DNA of 64,000 nucleotides from Pseudopithomyces maydicus (lineage: Eukaryota; Ascomycota; Dothideomycetes; Pleosporales; Didymosphaeriaceae), in NCBI GenBank assembly GCA_026873275.1, contig JANTUC010000010.1:1178001-1242000 (forward strand), read 5' to 3'. The notes below the pieces were generated by a model. The model saw only the letters and a list, made by a program, of their open reading frames with translations, had not been told where the DNA came from and made no database searches. The position numbers and the translations under genes are program-made. Every line of letters begins with the position of its first letter. Position 1 is the first letter of the stretch. Below are positions 1 to 12,800 of the stretch, piece by piece.

Positions 1-2723
1 CTACTACTACTAATACTAAAACTTATAAATTAACTCTAGGGAGCTAAGTAGTTTATAAAGTTTAATATATAAGATAGTTTTTATTGTATTTATATAATTA
101 AAGAATATAAATAGATAACTGCGTTCTAAATATACTATAGACTATATAAATTTATAGTTATATTAATAGAACTTATAAATGCTTTAGTAATATTTTAAAT
201 AGTAGTAAATAAGGCGCTATATAAATACCTAAATATATTTTATATAGTATACTTAAACGATATACTAATATACTCTAAAAGAACACTTAAAGAATATATA
301 TAGTATATATAAAAAATACTAGAAAAGATAAAAGAATACTAGTTATTTTTATATTTAAATAAGTATAAGTTTTATATAATAAAAACTAAGTACTTAGAAT
401 TTATTATCTTAAGAGAAGAAATTATTATAAATTTTAAAAAGGTAGCTATAATATAAAAATAGTTATAATTTAAATTAGTAAAGGATATCCAGTCCTTTCT
501 AGAGTTTATTAACTTTTACTAAAAATTTATTATTAATTATTTTAAGATAACAGCACCCTTAACAAAGATTATAAAAAAAAGTAAAATTTAAGTAGAAAGA
601 GAAATAATATATAATATTTAAAAATTTAAAAAAGCTATTTCTCTTAGTATCCCTTTTATAAATATTTAACCTACAGAGAAAAACTTAAATTAAAATAAAT
701 ATATTTAACTACGCACTTAAAGCAGTATTTATATAATAATATAAAAATAGAAAGTAGAGACTAGTATTTTTTTATTTATAAAAATTTTTTAGAGCGGAAC
801 TAAACTATAATATTTATAATAAGGAACTACTAGGGGTAGTAAATATTTTTAAATAATAGAAAACGCAGCTTATAGGAGCGCCTATAAAAATTAAAATATA
901 AATAGACTATATAAATCTTACTAGCTTTATATTAATAAAATAACTTAACTAATAATAGATATAATAGATAGAATTCTTTATAAATTTTAACTTTATAATT
1001 TACTACTATTTAAGGACTTTTAATAGAGTGGTAGATGTCTTAAGTAAAAAGATTAACCTAATTAAGGATAAACTAGAATTATATAATATAATACTCTAAA
1101 AAGGGCACGATAAGACTCTAAAATATAATTAACTTAAAGAACCTTAGAAAAATAAATAATTTTTAAAACTTAAAGTATAAAAAGTATTAGTTAAATTAAT
1201 AAACTACTAAGGATAGATTATTATAGGAATATAAAAGGTACCTAAATTAATAAAAAAATTATATAAGTCTAGAAAATAGGGACACTTAGGTATAAAAAAT
1301 AATATAATATATTATAAATAAATATACTATCCTTAAACTTAAATAAATAGTTATTAAGGAGATAAGTAATTATTTAGTCTATTATAAAAATAAGCTTAAA
1401 AGATATAAGCCTTATAGTCTTTTATAATTATTATTAGTAACCTAACAGCTATAGTAGAATATAATAATAGATTTTATAATAAAACTCCTGAAATCGCCAT
1501 AACTAGGGATAAAATAAATATACGACACTATTATAATAATAATAAATAGACTTATAAAAGTTGTAAAATTTAGGCCTATAAAAGAGTCTATAATAATAAA
1601 AGAACTAACTTATAAAATTAATAATATACTATTTACGGAGCACAGCTTACTAAAGAAATTTATTATAAATTATAATAAGCTCTTTATATTTAAATACTAA
1701 AATATATTTATTATAATATTAGGAATAAATTAAAAGCTGTTAATAAGCTTCTATCTATAAATAAATAAATAAATAGAAAGAATTAACTAAATATTAAAAT
1801 AGTATCTAAGGTTCTATATTAATAAGTAATAAAATAATTAGGTAAAATTATTACTAATAATATAGCTAATATATAATAGAGCCAGATTAGGTATAATAGA
1901 ATATTTATTATATTATATAAACTATAGATATAAGCTAGTCACTTATTAAAATCTATAAGATATAAAAAGTATTTTTATAAAAGCCTAAAATAAGGCTTAA
2001 AAGATAAGGGAACTATATAATACCTTTTATAAAAGAACTATAAAAAGGGCCCTCTTAATATCTATAAATATAAATAAGTAAAGGATTAAGGGACTAATTT
2101 TTAAAAGAGAAATAAAATTTTCTTATTATAAAAAAATTTAAAAACTAAGAGACTAAGCAAAAAACTAAATTATCTATAAATAGGACCCTTTAAAGTTATA
2201 GAGACTAAAGGACTAGTTATAAATAAACTACTTCTATTATAAGAAACTAAAATATATTTTATTTTTTATAAAAATCTTTTAGAACTAGCACCTCTAGGCG
2301 CTCTAATTAAAATCTAATTAAGATTAAAAAATAATAAGTATAAAATTAAAGCTATTAAAAACCTATAAATAAATAAAGGTTAATAATAATACCTAATAAA
2401 GTAAAAAAATAGTTAGAGTAGTATAATACTTAAGAACTAAAAGAAAACCTTATAAATTATAAGAAATTACTAAGGAACTTTTATTAATAAAAATTAATAT
2501 ACTACTTTTAAAATAATTGCGTAAGGGGATACCTAGTTTAAAATTAACTAAAAAGGTAGAAAGATTAAAAAATAAAAAAGGATTAAATAAAAAAGAAGAA
2601 TTAGTCTATAATTAGCTTAAGTTAGTTAATAGTATAAATAATATTATAAAAATAATCATAACCTCACTCTTTAAAGCCTTCTTTTTTAAAGTCTCTATTA
2701 TATTAGCTATATAAGTATTATAT
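1..2723 (+). mobile_element. RIP-degraded chromovirus (Ty3/Gypsy), 3' half of pol, truncated by window start
   Basis: Reading through stop codons on the plus strand gives, in order, the C-terminal half of a reverse transcriptase with a decayed catalytic YLDDILIYS-like motif (near 245-275), an RNase H/linker stretch, integrase, the integrase C-terminal motif that ends in HPVFHISLLEP in this family (near 2250-2290), and a chromodomain ending around 2460. This order is typical of chromodomain-bearing Ty3/Gypsy elements. Almost every CAA/CAG/CGA/TGG codon has become TAA/TAG/TGA, and CpA is nearly absent, which is the RIP pattern. The 5' half lies outside the window. The element is interrupted at 2723/2724 by a second retrotransposon and seems to resume at 8673. 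No intact frame survives. Confidence 0.75.
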
Positions 2724-3074
2724 TGTCACGGCGCAGCCTGAAGAGTCAATTATATTTAATTAAATAAAAGCTTAGGTAGCTAAGCTGCTAAAATACTATT
2801 AAGAAAAAACTCTTCCTGCGTAATTAAACCTTTAGTAGCTCTTTAAGCTATATCTTATTAAGTTAATCTGCCTACTTAGTGACTGCCTATTATAAATAGC
2901 TATTTTATATTAATAAGATAACCTAATAACTATTTCTAATTTTACTTATTTATTTACCTACCCTATACTACCGCTACTATTAGTATCCCTAATCTATTTT
3001 AATAGCTAATCCTTCTACTATCTATTAATTATATACTATTAAGGTGCAACCCGATACTAACCTATCTTATAATA
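2724..3074 (+). repeat. 5' LTR of the 2724-8667 Ty3/Gypsy element
   Basis: This 351-bp direct repeat matches 8317-8667 over its whole length, with differences that are almost all C/T or G/A transitions. It begins TGTCACGG and ends where the partner has CCCGTGACA (here changed to a T/A-rich form). The preceding pentamer TATAT is duplicated after the 3' LTR. Confidence 0.85.
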
Positions 3075-6000
3075 CTATATAGTTCCTATCTAAGGACCAG
3101 CTACTTATTATTAATTTTAAAAAATATTAAATATCTCCTACCTATTTATAGATATTAATTTACTAAAGTCTTTATTAAAGGAGATATAAGCTGCTCTAAA
3201 ATTATAATTTTAATATCTTAGCTAGCTGTATAACTAGACTAGTACTTTATAGAAGAACCTAAATAATATATATAAAGAAGATACCCTGCTCTATATCTAT
3301 ATTAATATTCTAAAGAAAGAAAATTAAGCCCTAAAGGAATAGATTAATTACTAAGTAAGTATAATTACCTACTAGAAGGTAGAGATTAAGAAATAGATTA
3401 AAAGCTTTTACGCATTATATATTAAAAGAGATAGAGCTTTAGAGGCTGCTATTCTAAATATAAAAATACCTATTTTAACTAATTTATTAGTCACTAAAGC
3501 AGTCCTAGCTATAGTAATTATAAAAACTCTATTTACTATTTCTTAGTCTACTTCCTCTATTTATTTATTTAAATAACTTCCTAATCTAGCAATCTTTAAA
3601 GGAGATTAGAAAGATTTCTATTACTTTTAATTTAAAATTTATTAAAAGATAAAGACTAATACTAATTAATTTCTTACCCCTACTAAAAGAATATTCTATA
3701 TAACTAATTAACTAGAAGGCCCTATCTACGCGTAAATCCTATTATATATCCTAGATAGTAAGTACTAGCTACTTAACTATTCTAATATTTTATATGTTTT
3801 AGAATAAGCCTATAAAAATTCTAATTATATAAATAATGCATGTAAGAAGCTATTCTAGCTAAAATAATAAAATAAGGAGTTTACTATCTTTTATACTAAG
3901 TTTTAACGCCTTATCTTAGAAGGAGAGGTTTAAAAGGATTTTTAAACTACTCTACTAAAAGTTGCCCTATTCTATAAATTAAGGAACTAGCTTATTAACG
4001 TAGACGCGCTTAATTATAATATATATAAGTTTATTACCTTCCTGTAGAAGCTAGAGAATAAGAGAAAATATTATAATAATTTATTTAATACCTGTGCCCC
4101 ACGATAAAATATATAATATTAAATTATTTCTATACTTACTCTTTAACTAAGCTATAACTAGTATATATTTAATTCTAATTTTATAGATCTTAGCACCACT
4201 TACTAATACTAGAATTAAAGTTACTAAAGTTATAATATTAATAAATATAGAGAGTAAGGAGAGTGCTTTTACTATAAAGTAAAAGGATATTTAGTTATTA
4301 ACTATTTATAACCTGCCCCTATTAGACTAGTTTAACTATATAAAGACTATATACTTAGCCTCTTTTACAGCCCTACCTATAGCTTTAGTTTTTAATTAAA
4401 GAGAGACTATTTATTTTTATTACTTATATCCTTCCGCCGCTCTTTAGTAAAAGAAGTAGTTTTAATCTAAATTATAATTAAGCGCTAGATACACGCTCTA
4501 TTATTACTAATATTATTATAAAATTATATAAGACCTTTCTAAATAAAGATCTAAAGAAAAGAAAGAGAAACTATATTTAGCTTATAGTATAGAAAGTCTT
4601 ATTAAAATAAGGAGCTTATATACTGCCTATCTATACTATAATTAACTCTAGAGCTAAAGGAATAGCCTTTATTAATAAAAATTAAACTATATTTAGAGGC
4701 TATTAACTAAAGCTAATAAAGATATTTATACCTTTATTTAACTTTAATAGAGAGGGAGAAGAATTTATTACTATAATTTACTTTTTAGTTGCTAACCTAA
4801 GGATATATAATTACTTAGAGAAGGAAACTTTTCTATTTACTATTAATTTATTTTATTATTTAATTATTCTAGGTATCCTCTAGTTGAAACTGTATAACCC
4901 TAAACTAAAGTTTAAAAAAGGTATTATAATATTTAGTAGTAAGTACTGCTAAAAGTATTATAATATATTACTAAAGCTATTATATATATAAGCTGTCCCT
5001 AATATCCCGCTAAAGAACTGCCCTAAGAACGTTGCCTATTATAGGAATATTACCTATTTTACTATAGACCCTAAGCTAATAAGACTAAATATTTAGCCTA
5101 TATTTTTAAGAGCTATAAGTATATATGCCTAATAAGGTATAATTATATATTAAGTATTACTAGAATAAGTAAATACTACCCTAAAAGACCTAGCAGAGCC
5201 TTAAGAAATTATATTTATTATTAAGCTATTTACTAAGCTAAAGAACTATTTTAATATATTTAGTCTAAAGGAAGCTAAAAAGCTGCCGCCTTATTAATTA
5301 TATAATTATAATATTAAGCTAATAGAGGGCTAAATTATCTTTTAGAGGCCTCTATATTTAATATTATAAAACTAGTTCTTAGTACTAAAGGAGTGGCTTA
5401 AGGAGAATCTATATAAAGGATTTATTTAATTTAGCTTATTTCCTGCCTTATTACCTATACTATTTATATTTAAACTTAATAAAAGCCTACGCCTCTATAT
5501 AAACTATTAAGGACTAAATAGGGTATTAGAGAAGGACTAATACCTACTATTTTTAATTAAAGAGATTTTAAACAGCCTATAAAATATAAAATATTTTTTA
5601 AAAATTAATATAGTAGCTGCATTTAATAATATTTAGATTAAGAAAGGCTTTAAGTATCTTACTACCTTTTATACTAAGTTTAGACTCTTTAAATTACTAG
5701 TAATATCTTTTAAACTAACTAGAGTATCTATAACTTAGTAGCGCTTTATAAATAATATTTTACGCCTATATATTAACTTATTTTGCTAAGTCTACTTAGA
5801 CAATATTTTAATCTATAGTAAAATAAGAAAGGAGTATATATAATATATTTAAGTAATTCTAAAGGTTCTACGTTAAAACCAGCTGTATGCGAAACTGTTA
5901 AAATATAACTTCTTTATAATAGAGGTAGTCTACTTAAGGTTTATAATAAGTATTAAAGGCGTGAAGATGGATCCTACTAAGATTAAAATAATAATAGACT

Positions 6001-8316
6001 AAAGACTACCTAAGATAGTTACTAATATAAAGTTATTTACTAGATTTACTAGATTCTATTATAAATAGATTAAGGATTTCTTTTAAATCCTAGCCCCTAT
6101 TACTACCCTAGAGAGAAAAGATATTTTATTTATCTAGATTTTTATCTACTAAGAGGCTTTTAAAAAACTAAAAAAGGCCTTTATCTCTAGTTCTATATTA
6201 AGGCACTTTAACTGGGATAAGCTTACTATTTTAGAGATAAATATATTAAATTATATAGTAATTAGTGTCCTGTTGCAGTATAATAAGGAGGGTAAACTAT
6301 ATTTTATTATTTTCTTTTTAAAAAAGATAACGCCTACTAAGTATAATTATAAGATATATAATAAAGAGCTCCTCGTAATTATATACTACTTAAAAGAATA
6401 GTCTATTAAGCTAAAGATAAGCTAGTAGAAGGTATAGATTCTAACTAATTATTATAATTTAGAGTATTTTATATCTATAAAGAAGCTAAATTACTGCTAA
6501 ACTAAATAGTTTAAATTCCTATTTAAATTTAACTTTAAAATTATCTACTAACTAAGGAAGTAAAAAATTAAGCTTAATAGCCTAATTAGAAGGTTAAAGG
6601 ATTTACTTAAAAAGGGGGATAAATATCTTCTATACTAGAGTTAGATAATACTAAAGTATAATAATCTAGAAGACTTCCCTACTAAGTTTATTATATAATT
6701 AAATAATTAATATAAGCACGCTAAGCTTCGCCTAGTTACTATAAGTACTAATTAGCTAATAATACCTATCCTTAATAGCTTACTACTATCCCTGCCTAAC
6801 TAAATAAAAGAGTCTTTAAAAATTATATATAAATTAGACCCCCTGCCTAGCGAGATACTAAAAGTATTAAATAAGAATATTAGTAAGTATTTACTAATAA
6901 CCCTAGCTAAGTGCTTATAAAACTTAGGCTTACTATTTTATAGGAATTAATTATATATACCTAATTTAGATAATCTAAAGGCGACGTTATTATAAGAGAT
7001 ATATAATAATTAGTTTACTAAATACCTTAGACGCTTAAAGACTTATAAGCTATTATTATAAAGCTTCTACTAACTTAATATAATAAAATATATAGACTAT
7101 TAGGTCTAAAACTGCTAGACCTGCTAGAGGATTATACTTTTTAAAAAAGGCTATTAAAGCGTCCTAAAACCGCTTCCTGTACCTAGAAAAGCGTAAAAAT
7201 ACTTATTAATAGATTTTATTACTTATTTGCCTAAGAGCAGCGGGTTTAATACTATACTAATAGTAGTTTACTAATTTACTAAGTTTTGCTAATTAATCCC
7301 CTATAAGAAGACTTATAACGCTAAAACTTTAGCCTATTTATTTTAAGATAATATCTAGAGACTATATAGTTTACCTAAAACTATAGTGTTTAATAGAGGC
7401 ATTTAATTTATATCTATTTTTTAGAAGTACCTTTATAAGCTGCTAAATACTTATATATAATTATTTACTATTTAGTACCCTAAGTCTAACGGCTAAACTA
7501 AGAGGACGAATATAATTCTAAAGTAGTACCTAAGGGCGTATATATTTTACCTCTAAAATAACTAGTATAATTAGTTTATTTTTACTAAGTTTGCTAGTAA
7601 TAGTTAAATCTTTAAAACTATATATATTTTCCTATTCTTCACTCTATATAGATTTAAACCTTAATTTAGATTTAAACTAGTCTAGCCTAATACCTGCCCT
7701 ACTATATAAGATGCTGCCCTATTTACTAATTAAATAAAAAAATTTATAAATATTATAAGACTAAAATTACTGCTGCTTAAGCTTAATAAAAGAGTTATAC
7801 TAATTAAAAGAGGAAACCTGCCTATTACTATTATTTTAAAAAGAAGGTTTAATTTAATATAAAGAATATCTAAATTTTATATTCCTAAAAGAAGCTAGAC
7901 TAGAAGAATCTAGACCTATTTATTATTAAAAGGATAATTAATACCTATATCTATAAACTATAATTATCTACTACTATAAGAATATATCCTATATTTAATA
8001 TAAGCCTACTAAGACCTATATTTAAAGACTTTATATTTAAATAATGCTAGCCTCCACTACTATCTATTAAAGTAAATAGTATTAAATAGTTTAAAGTTAA
8101 AAAGATTATTAACTTCTACTAAGAGCGCCGCGGTAGAGATAAGCTATATTTATACTATATTATTAAATAGGTAAGGTATCTAAATTATACTTCTAAGTCT
8201 ATTAAATACTTAAAAGGCGCTGCTAAGCTAATTAGAAACTTCTACTATAGATATTTAATTAAATTTAGCCCTAAATAAGTCGTCTTATAGAAGTATTAAT
8301 CTAAAAAGAAGAGTAC

Positions 8317-8667
8317 TGTTATAGTATAGCCTAAAGAGTTAATTATATTTAATTAAATAAAAGCTTAGGTAGTTAAGCTGCTAAAGTACTACTAAAAAGA
8401 AACCCTTTTTATGTAATTAAATCTCTAGTAACTCTTTAAGCTATATTTTATTAAGTTAATTTATCTGCTTAGTAACTGCCTATTATAAATAGCTATTTTA
8501 TATTAATAAGATAACCTAATAACTATTTTTAATTTTACCTACTTATTTACCTACTCTGTACCACTGCTATTATTAGTACCCTTAACCTACCCTAATAGCT
8601 AATTCTTCTACCGCCTATTAATTATGTACCACTAAGGTGCAACCCGATACTGACCCGTCCCGTGACA
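8317..8667 (+). repeat. 3' LTR of the 2724-8667 Ty3/Gypsy element
   Basis: This is the 351-bp partner of 2724-3074. It keeps the original 3' end (GTGACA) better than the 5' LTR, while its 5' end is the more mutated. It is followed directly by the TATAT target duplication. Confidence 0.85.
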
Positions 8668-8672
8668 TATAT

Positions 8673-9781
8673 ATAATAAAAGCCTATTCCTCCTCCTTAG
8701 CCTAAGTAATTTTAAGTCTTAAATAAGTAATTTTTACTTTAATAGTTAAAAGCTTAATACACTTCTAATATTTTATTACTTAAATATACTCCTACTCTTT
8801 TTAAGAATTTAAAGACTGCACTTTACATAAACTATAATATATATAATATATTCCTTAGTAGAAATATTTATAAAATACTTTAAAATCTTCTTCTTAATAT
8901 AATAAGTATATTTTATTAGTATTGCTAAACCGCGATAATAAATCTTATTAGTATATATATAACGTCTCTTAATTAATAATAATTTTAGTATTTTAGGTAT
9001 AGTTAGGCGAACAAAGAATAGAAAAAAGAGAAAATAATATTATAAAAATCTTTACCTTTATAACTATAATTACTATAAAAGTAATTATAACGCCAGCGAA
9101 CTATGCTGTAATAATAAATATAAATTATTAGGATAATAACCTTAAATAAGGGGGTAATATTATAATTATAATAAAAAACTATGAAATAATAGAAAAGAAT
9201 TATATATAAAACGCCAGTAACTAAAATAAAAATAATAATTAATTATATACTAAATAATAGGGCTAGCTAAATAATATATTATATAATTAAAATTTTATTA
9301 AGAATGCAAAATCTTAAAAGTATTAAATTTTAATAGAAGTAGAGTAGTTACTCCTATTAAAAAGATAAAATTTATAAAAGTAGAATAATTACTTTTATTT
9401 AAAGGATAAAATTTATAAAAGTAAAAAGAGTTACTCCTACTAAGTAAATAAAATTTATAAAAATAGACTAGTAGGTTTAAGGATAGTAAAGGATAAATAG
9501 AATAATATATAATTTAAAATACTCTCTATATATTTTCTATTCTTTATAGTTAACTTTTTATATATCTTTATATACTTACTTATAGCTAAATCAAAGCTCT
9601 TCTTTATAATTAAAAATTATTAGCCTTTATAAAAGATAATTATTTTACTTTTAGTAGTAAAATAGGGATATTTATATTACCTATTACCTAATTATTATTT
9701 AATTATTAAATATTTATAAGGCTCCTAAGGAGCCTGCCTACCCTTATATAGACTAGGTAAGTAGAAACCCCTTGTAATATA
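8673..9781 (+). mobile_element. Continuation of the split chromovirus with its 3' LTR
   Basis: After the TATAT duplication the sequence resumes AT-rich non-coding DNA and reaches a polypurine tract (AAATAAGGGGGTAA, near 9142-9155). An LTR-like block of about 626 bp follows (9156-9781). The last 240 bp of this block (9538-9778) match the last 240 bp of the solo LTR at 23450-23961, which fixes the 3' end. A polypurine tract directly before an LTR is the expected arrangement at the 3' end of an element, so I assign this to the chromovirus at 1-2723. The assignment is an inference, because the 5' end is off-window. Confidence 0.6.
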
Positions 9782-9879
9782 GAGCTGTGACTAATATAAT
9801 ATAAAAATTTTATAATAAAACTATTAGAATTAATATAGAATAGTATAAATTATACTAAGAATATAAAAATTATAGGAAA

Positions 9880-12800
9880 TTTTAATTTATATATAGCAAG
9901 TTAAGCGGACGAACTAATTACTATATAATTATTATTAAATAATAAGTTAAAAATAACCCTTACAGCTACTAGCTAATAGAATTAAATAATATAATAGTAA
10001 AAAAAGAGGAGAAGAAAATAAAAATGTATAATAAAATTATTAAAAATACTAATAGACTAAATAAATTTAAGCGCGCTTTTAGTAAATCTTAAAAAGGGAT
10101 CCTATTTAATTAAAAGGAGTAATATACTTATTTTAATTATAATAAACTAAGTTATATCGCTAGAAACTATAGATTTAAGAATAAAGTTATTAGATAATTA
10201 AATATAATTACTATTACTAATAATTAGGATAATAAGAATGAATAAGTTATTACTAATAGAATAAGTGATATAAACCTAAACGAATACTTAGACTTAGATA
10301 ATTTATAATTTTATAAGGATTTATATAAAGAACCTATTAATAATTTTAAATCTATATAATTATAAGCACCTACGCTATATCCTTAAGCTAAATTAATTAA
10401 TATTATAGAATATCTTAATAAATATATATAAATGGAACCTTTAAAAAAGAATTTTAATTATAGAATAAAGATCTTTCTAAAGAATTAATTCTATACTTAA
10501 ATAATTAGTAACTTAAGTATATTAATAAAGCTAATATTAAATAGGGATAAAAGAGGTACTAATAATAGTTAAAAAAGAAAGTCTATAAAAATAAGAAAGA
10601 AACTTATAAACCGAATTATATACTAGATTATTAAAATCCTAAATATATATATATTAACTAGAAATTATATAATTATAACTAGTATACTACTTACTATAGG
10701 GCTAAGAAAGAATATTAATTCCCTTTTAAATAGTTTTATTATTAATAGGAATAGTTTAATTACTTAATTAATAATTATAATATATATCTCTAAAATAAGT
10801 AAACTTGATAATATTTTCTAAGATACTTTAAAAGAGAAAATATAATAATAATTCTTATTATTAATAATATATACACTTAAGAATATTGGCAAATATACTT
10901 ATATAAGAATTATTAGAAGTATATAAGAACTAAAATTATATTTAGATTTAGTAAAAATAAAATAGCTTAATATAATAGAAGTAAGTAAATCTTTTAGATG
11001 TAAATAAGTAGGTAAGAAAAATAAATAGTCTTTTTTAGACTAATATATAGACTTAGTAGAGTTATAATAGAATTAAATATACTAGTAACTAACTAGGCAT
11101 TACTTATTAAGTTATTAGTAATACTTAATAAAAGAATATAGATTAAAGTTTTACTAGATTTAGGAGCCTAAAAAAACTTTATTTTAAGAAAAATTATTTA
11201 ATAGCTAGATTTAAAGAATAACTTAAAATAACTTTTTTAGCTATTTATATTACGAATAAATATTAATTATTAAAATAATTAAGTATATAATATAAAATTA
11301 TAATAATACTTAAGATTTATAAGCACTAAGAATAAATTATTCTAAATATCTTAAATATAAATTAGTATAACTTAATTCTAGGTATCCCCTAGTTACGAAA
11401 GTATAACTTATAAATATATTAAAAAAGAAAGGAGCTTTTAATAAGGAATTATAAATATATATTATAGTTAGAATTTATATATTATATAATATTAATAGCG
11501 GATAAGAGCATAATTAATAATTAAAATTTATAATAAAAAGTTAATAAACTAAAATTAATTTTAGTAGACACTGGTAGGCATTACTAAATTAAAAAATATA
11601 AAAAGAAGAAATATATAATTTATAATATTTCTAATAAATATAAGGAATAGAGTTATTAATTTTAAGAAGAGGAAGAAAAAGTAAATTTATTTAAATATTA
11701 ATTTTAAAATTATATAATTAATCTAGAAGAAGGGAAAATGCTACCCTTTAAATTATTATATAATAAGTTAGGAAAAGAACTCTAATAAAAAAGAATTTTA
11801 TTAAAAAGAACTTAAATAAAGGATATATATAAGAATTAAAGTTACCTATAGTAAGTCTATTTATATTTATACTTAAGAAAAATGGAGAACTATAACTATA
11901 TATTAATTATTAAGTACTTAATAATATTATAATTAAGAATAAATACCCGTTACTAAATATTTTAAAATTATAAGATAGACTCTTAAGAGCTAAAATATTT
12001 ATAGTTATAAATTTAAGAGATAGATACTATCTTATTAGAATAAAAAAGATAAAGAATAGAAGATAGTATTTAAACTATAATATAGCTTATTTAAATATAT
12101 AATTATACTATTTAGATTAACTAATATACTAGTAATATTTTAGAAATTAATTAATAATATACTTAGAAATTATTTTAATATCTTTATAGTTATCTGCTTA
12201 GATAATATTCTTATATACTTAGAAAATAAGTAAGAATATATAAAGTATATTAAAATTATATTAGAAGCTTTATAAAAAGCCTATTTAAGAATTAAATTAA
12301 AAAAATATAAATTCTATATTATAAAACTAGAGTTCCTAGGATATATTATTAATATAAAAAGCTTTAGTATAAGCCTAAATAAAATTAAAATTATATAAGT
12401 ATAGCTAATTCTAAAAATTATAGAAGATATACGAGAATTTCTAGAATTTTATAGATTTAATAGATAATTTATTAAGAATTATTTTAAAATTATTATACCC
12501 TTAACGGCACTAACTAAGAAGGATATAATATTTAAATAAATAAAATAATATAATTAAGCTTTTAAATAACTAATATAAGTAAATATTAATATACTAGTTC
12601 TAGTTGCTTTCTAAAGCAATAAACCCCTATAAATAAAAACTAATATAAGCGACTTAGCTATTAGAGTATATATAAAATAAAAAAGGAATAGATAGTAGTA
12701 CTCTATTACTTACTATTTATATAAATTTATTAATATAAAAACACGCTATAATATTTATAATAAAGAATTATATATTATTATTAAAGCACTTAAGCACTAA

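Larger units (their letters stand above)
2724..8667 (+). mobile_element. Complete but RIP-degraded Ty3/Gypsy LTR retrotransposon
   Basis: Two direct repeats of equal length (351 bp; 2724-3074 and 8317-8667) begin with TGT and end in CA or its RIP derivative. They are flanked by identical 5-bp target duplications TATAT (2719-2723 and 8668-8672). Between them, reading through stops gives a gag-like start (PAIFKGD-type motif near 3585), a Ty3/Gypsy reverse transcriptase (about 5440-5830, ending in a decayed YLDDILIYS motif), an RNase H region (near 6200-6400) and an integrase (about 6900-7700). Integrase follows RT, as in Ty3/Gypsy and not Ty1/Copia. All frames are broken by C-to-T and G-to-A changes. 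The element is inserted inside the chromovirus that occupies both flanks. Confidence 0.85.
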
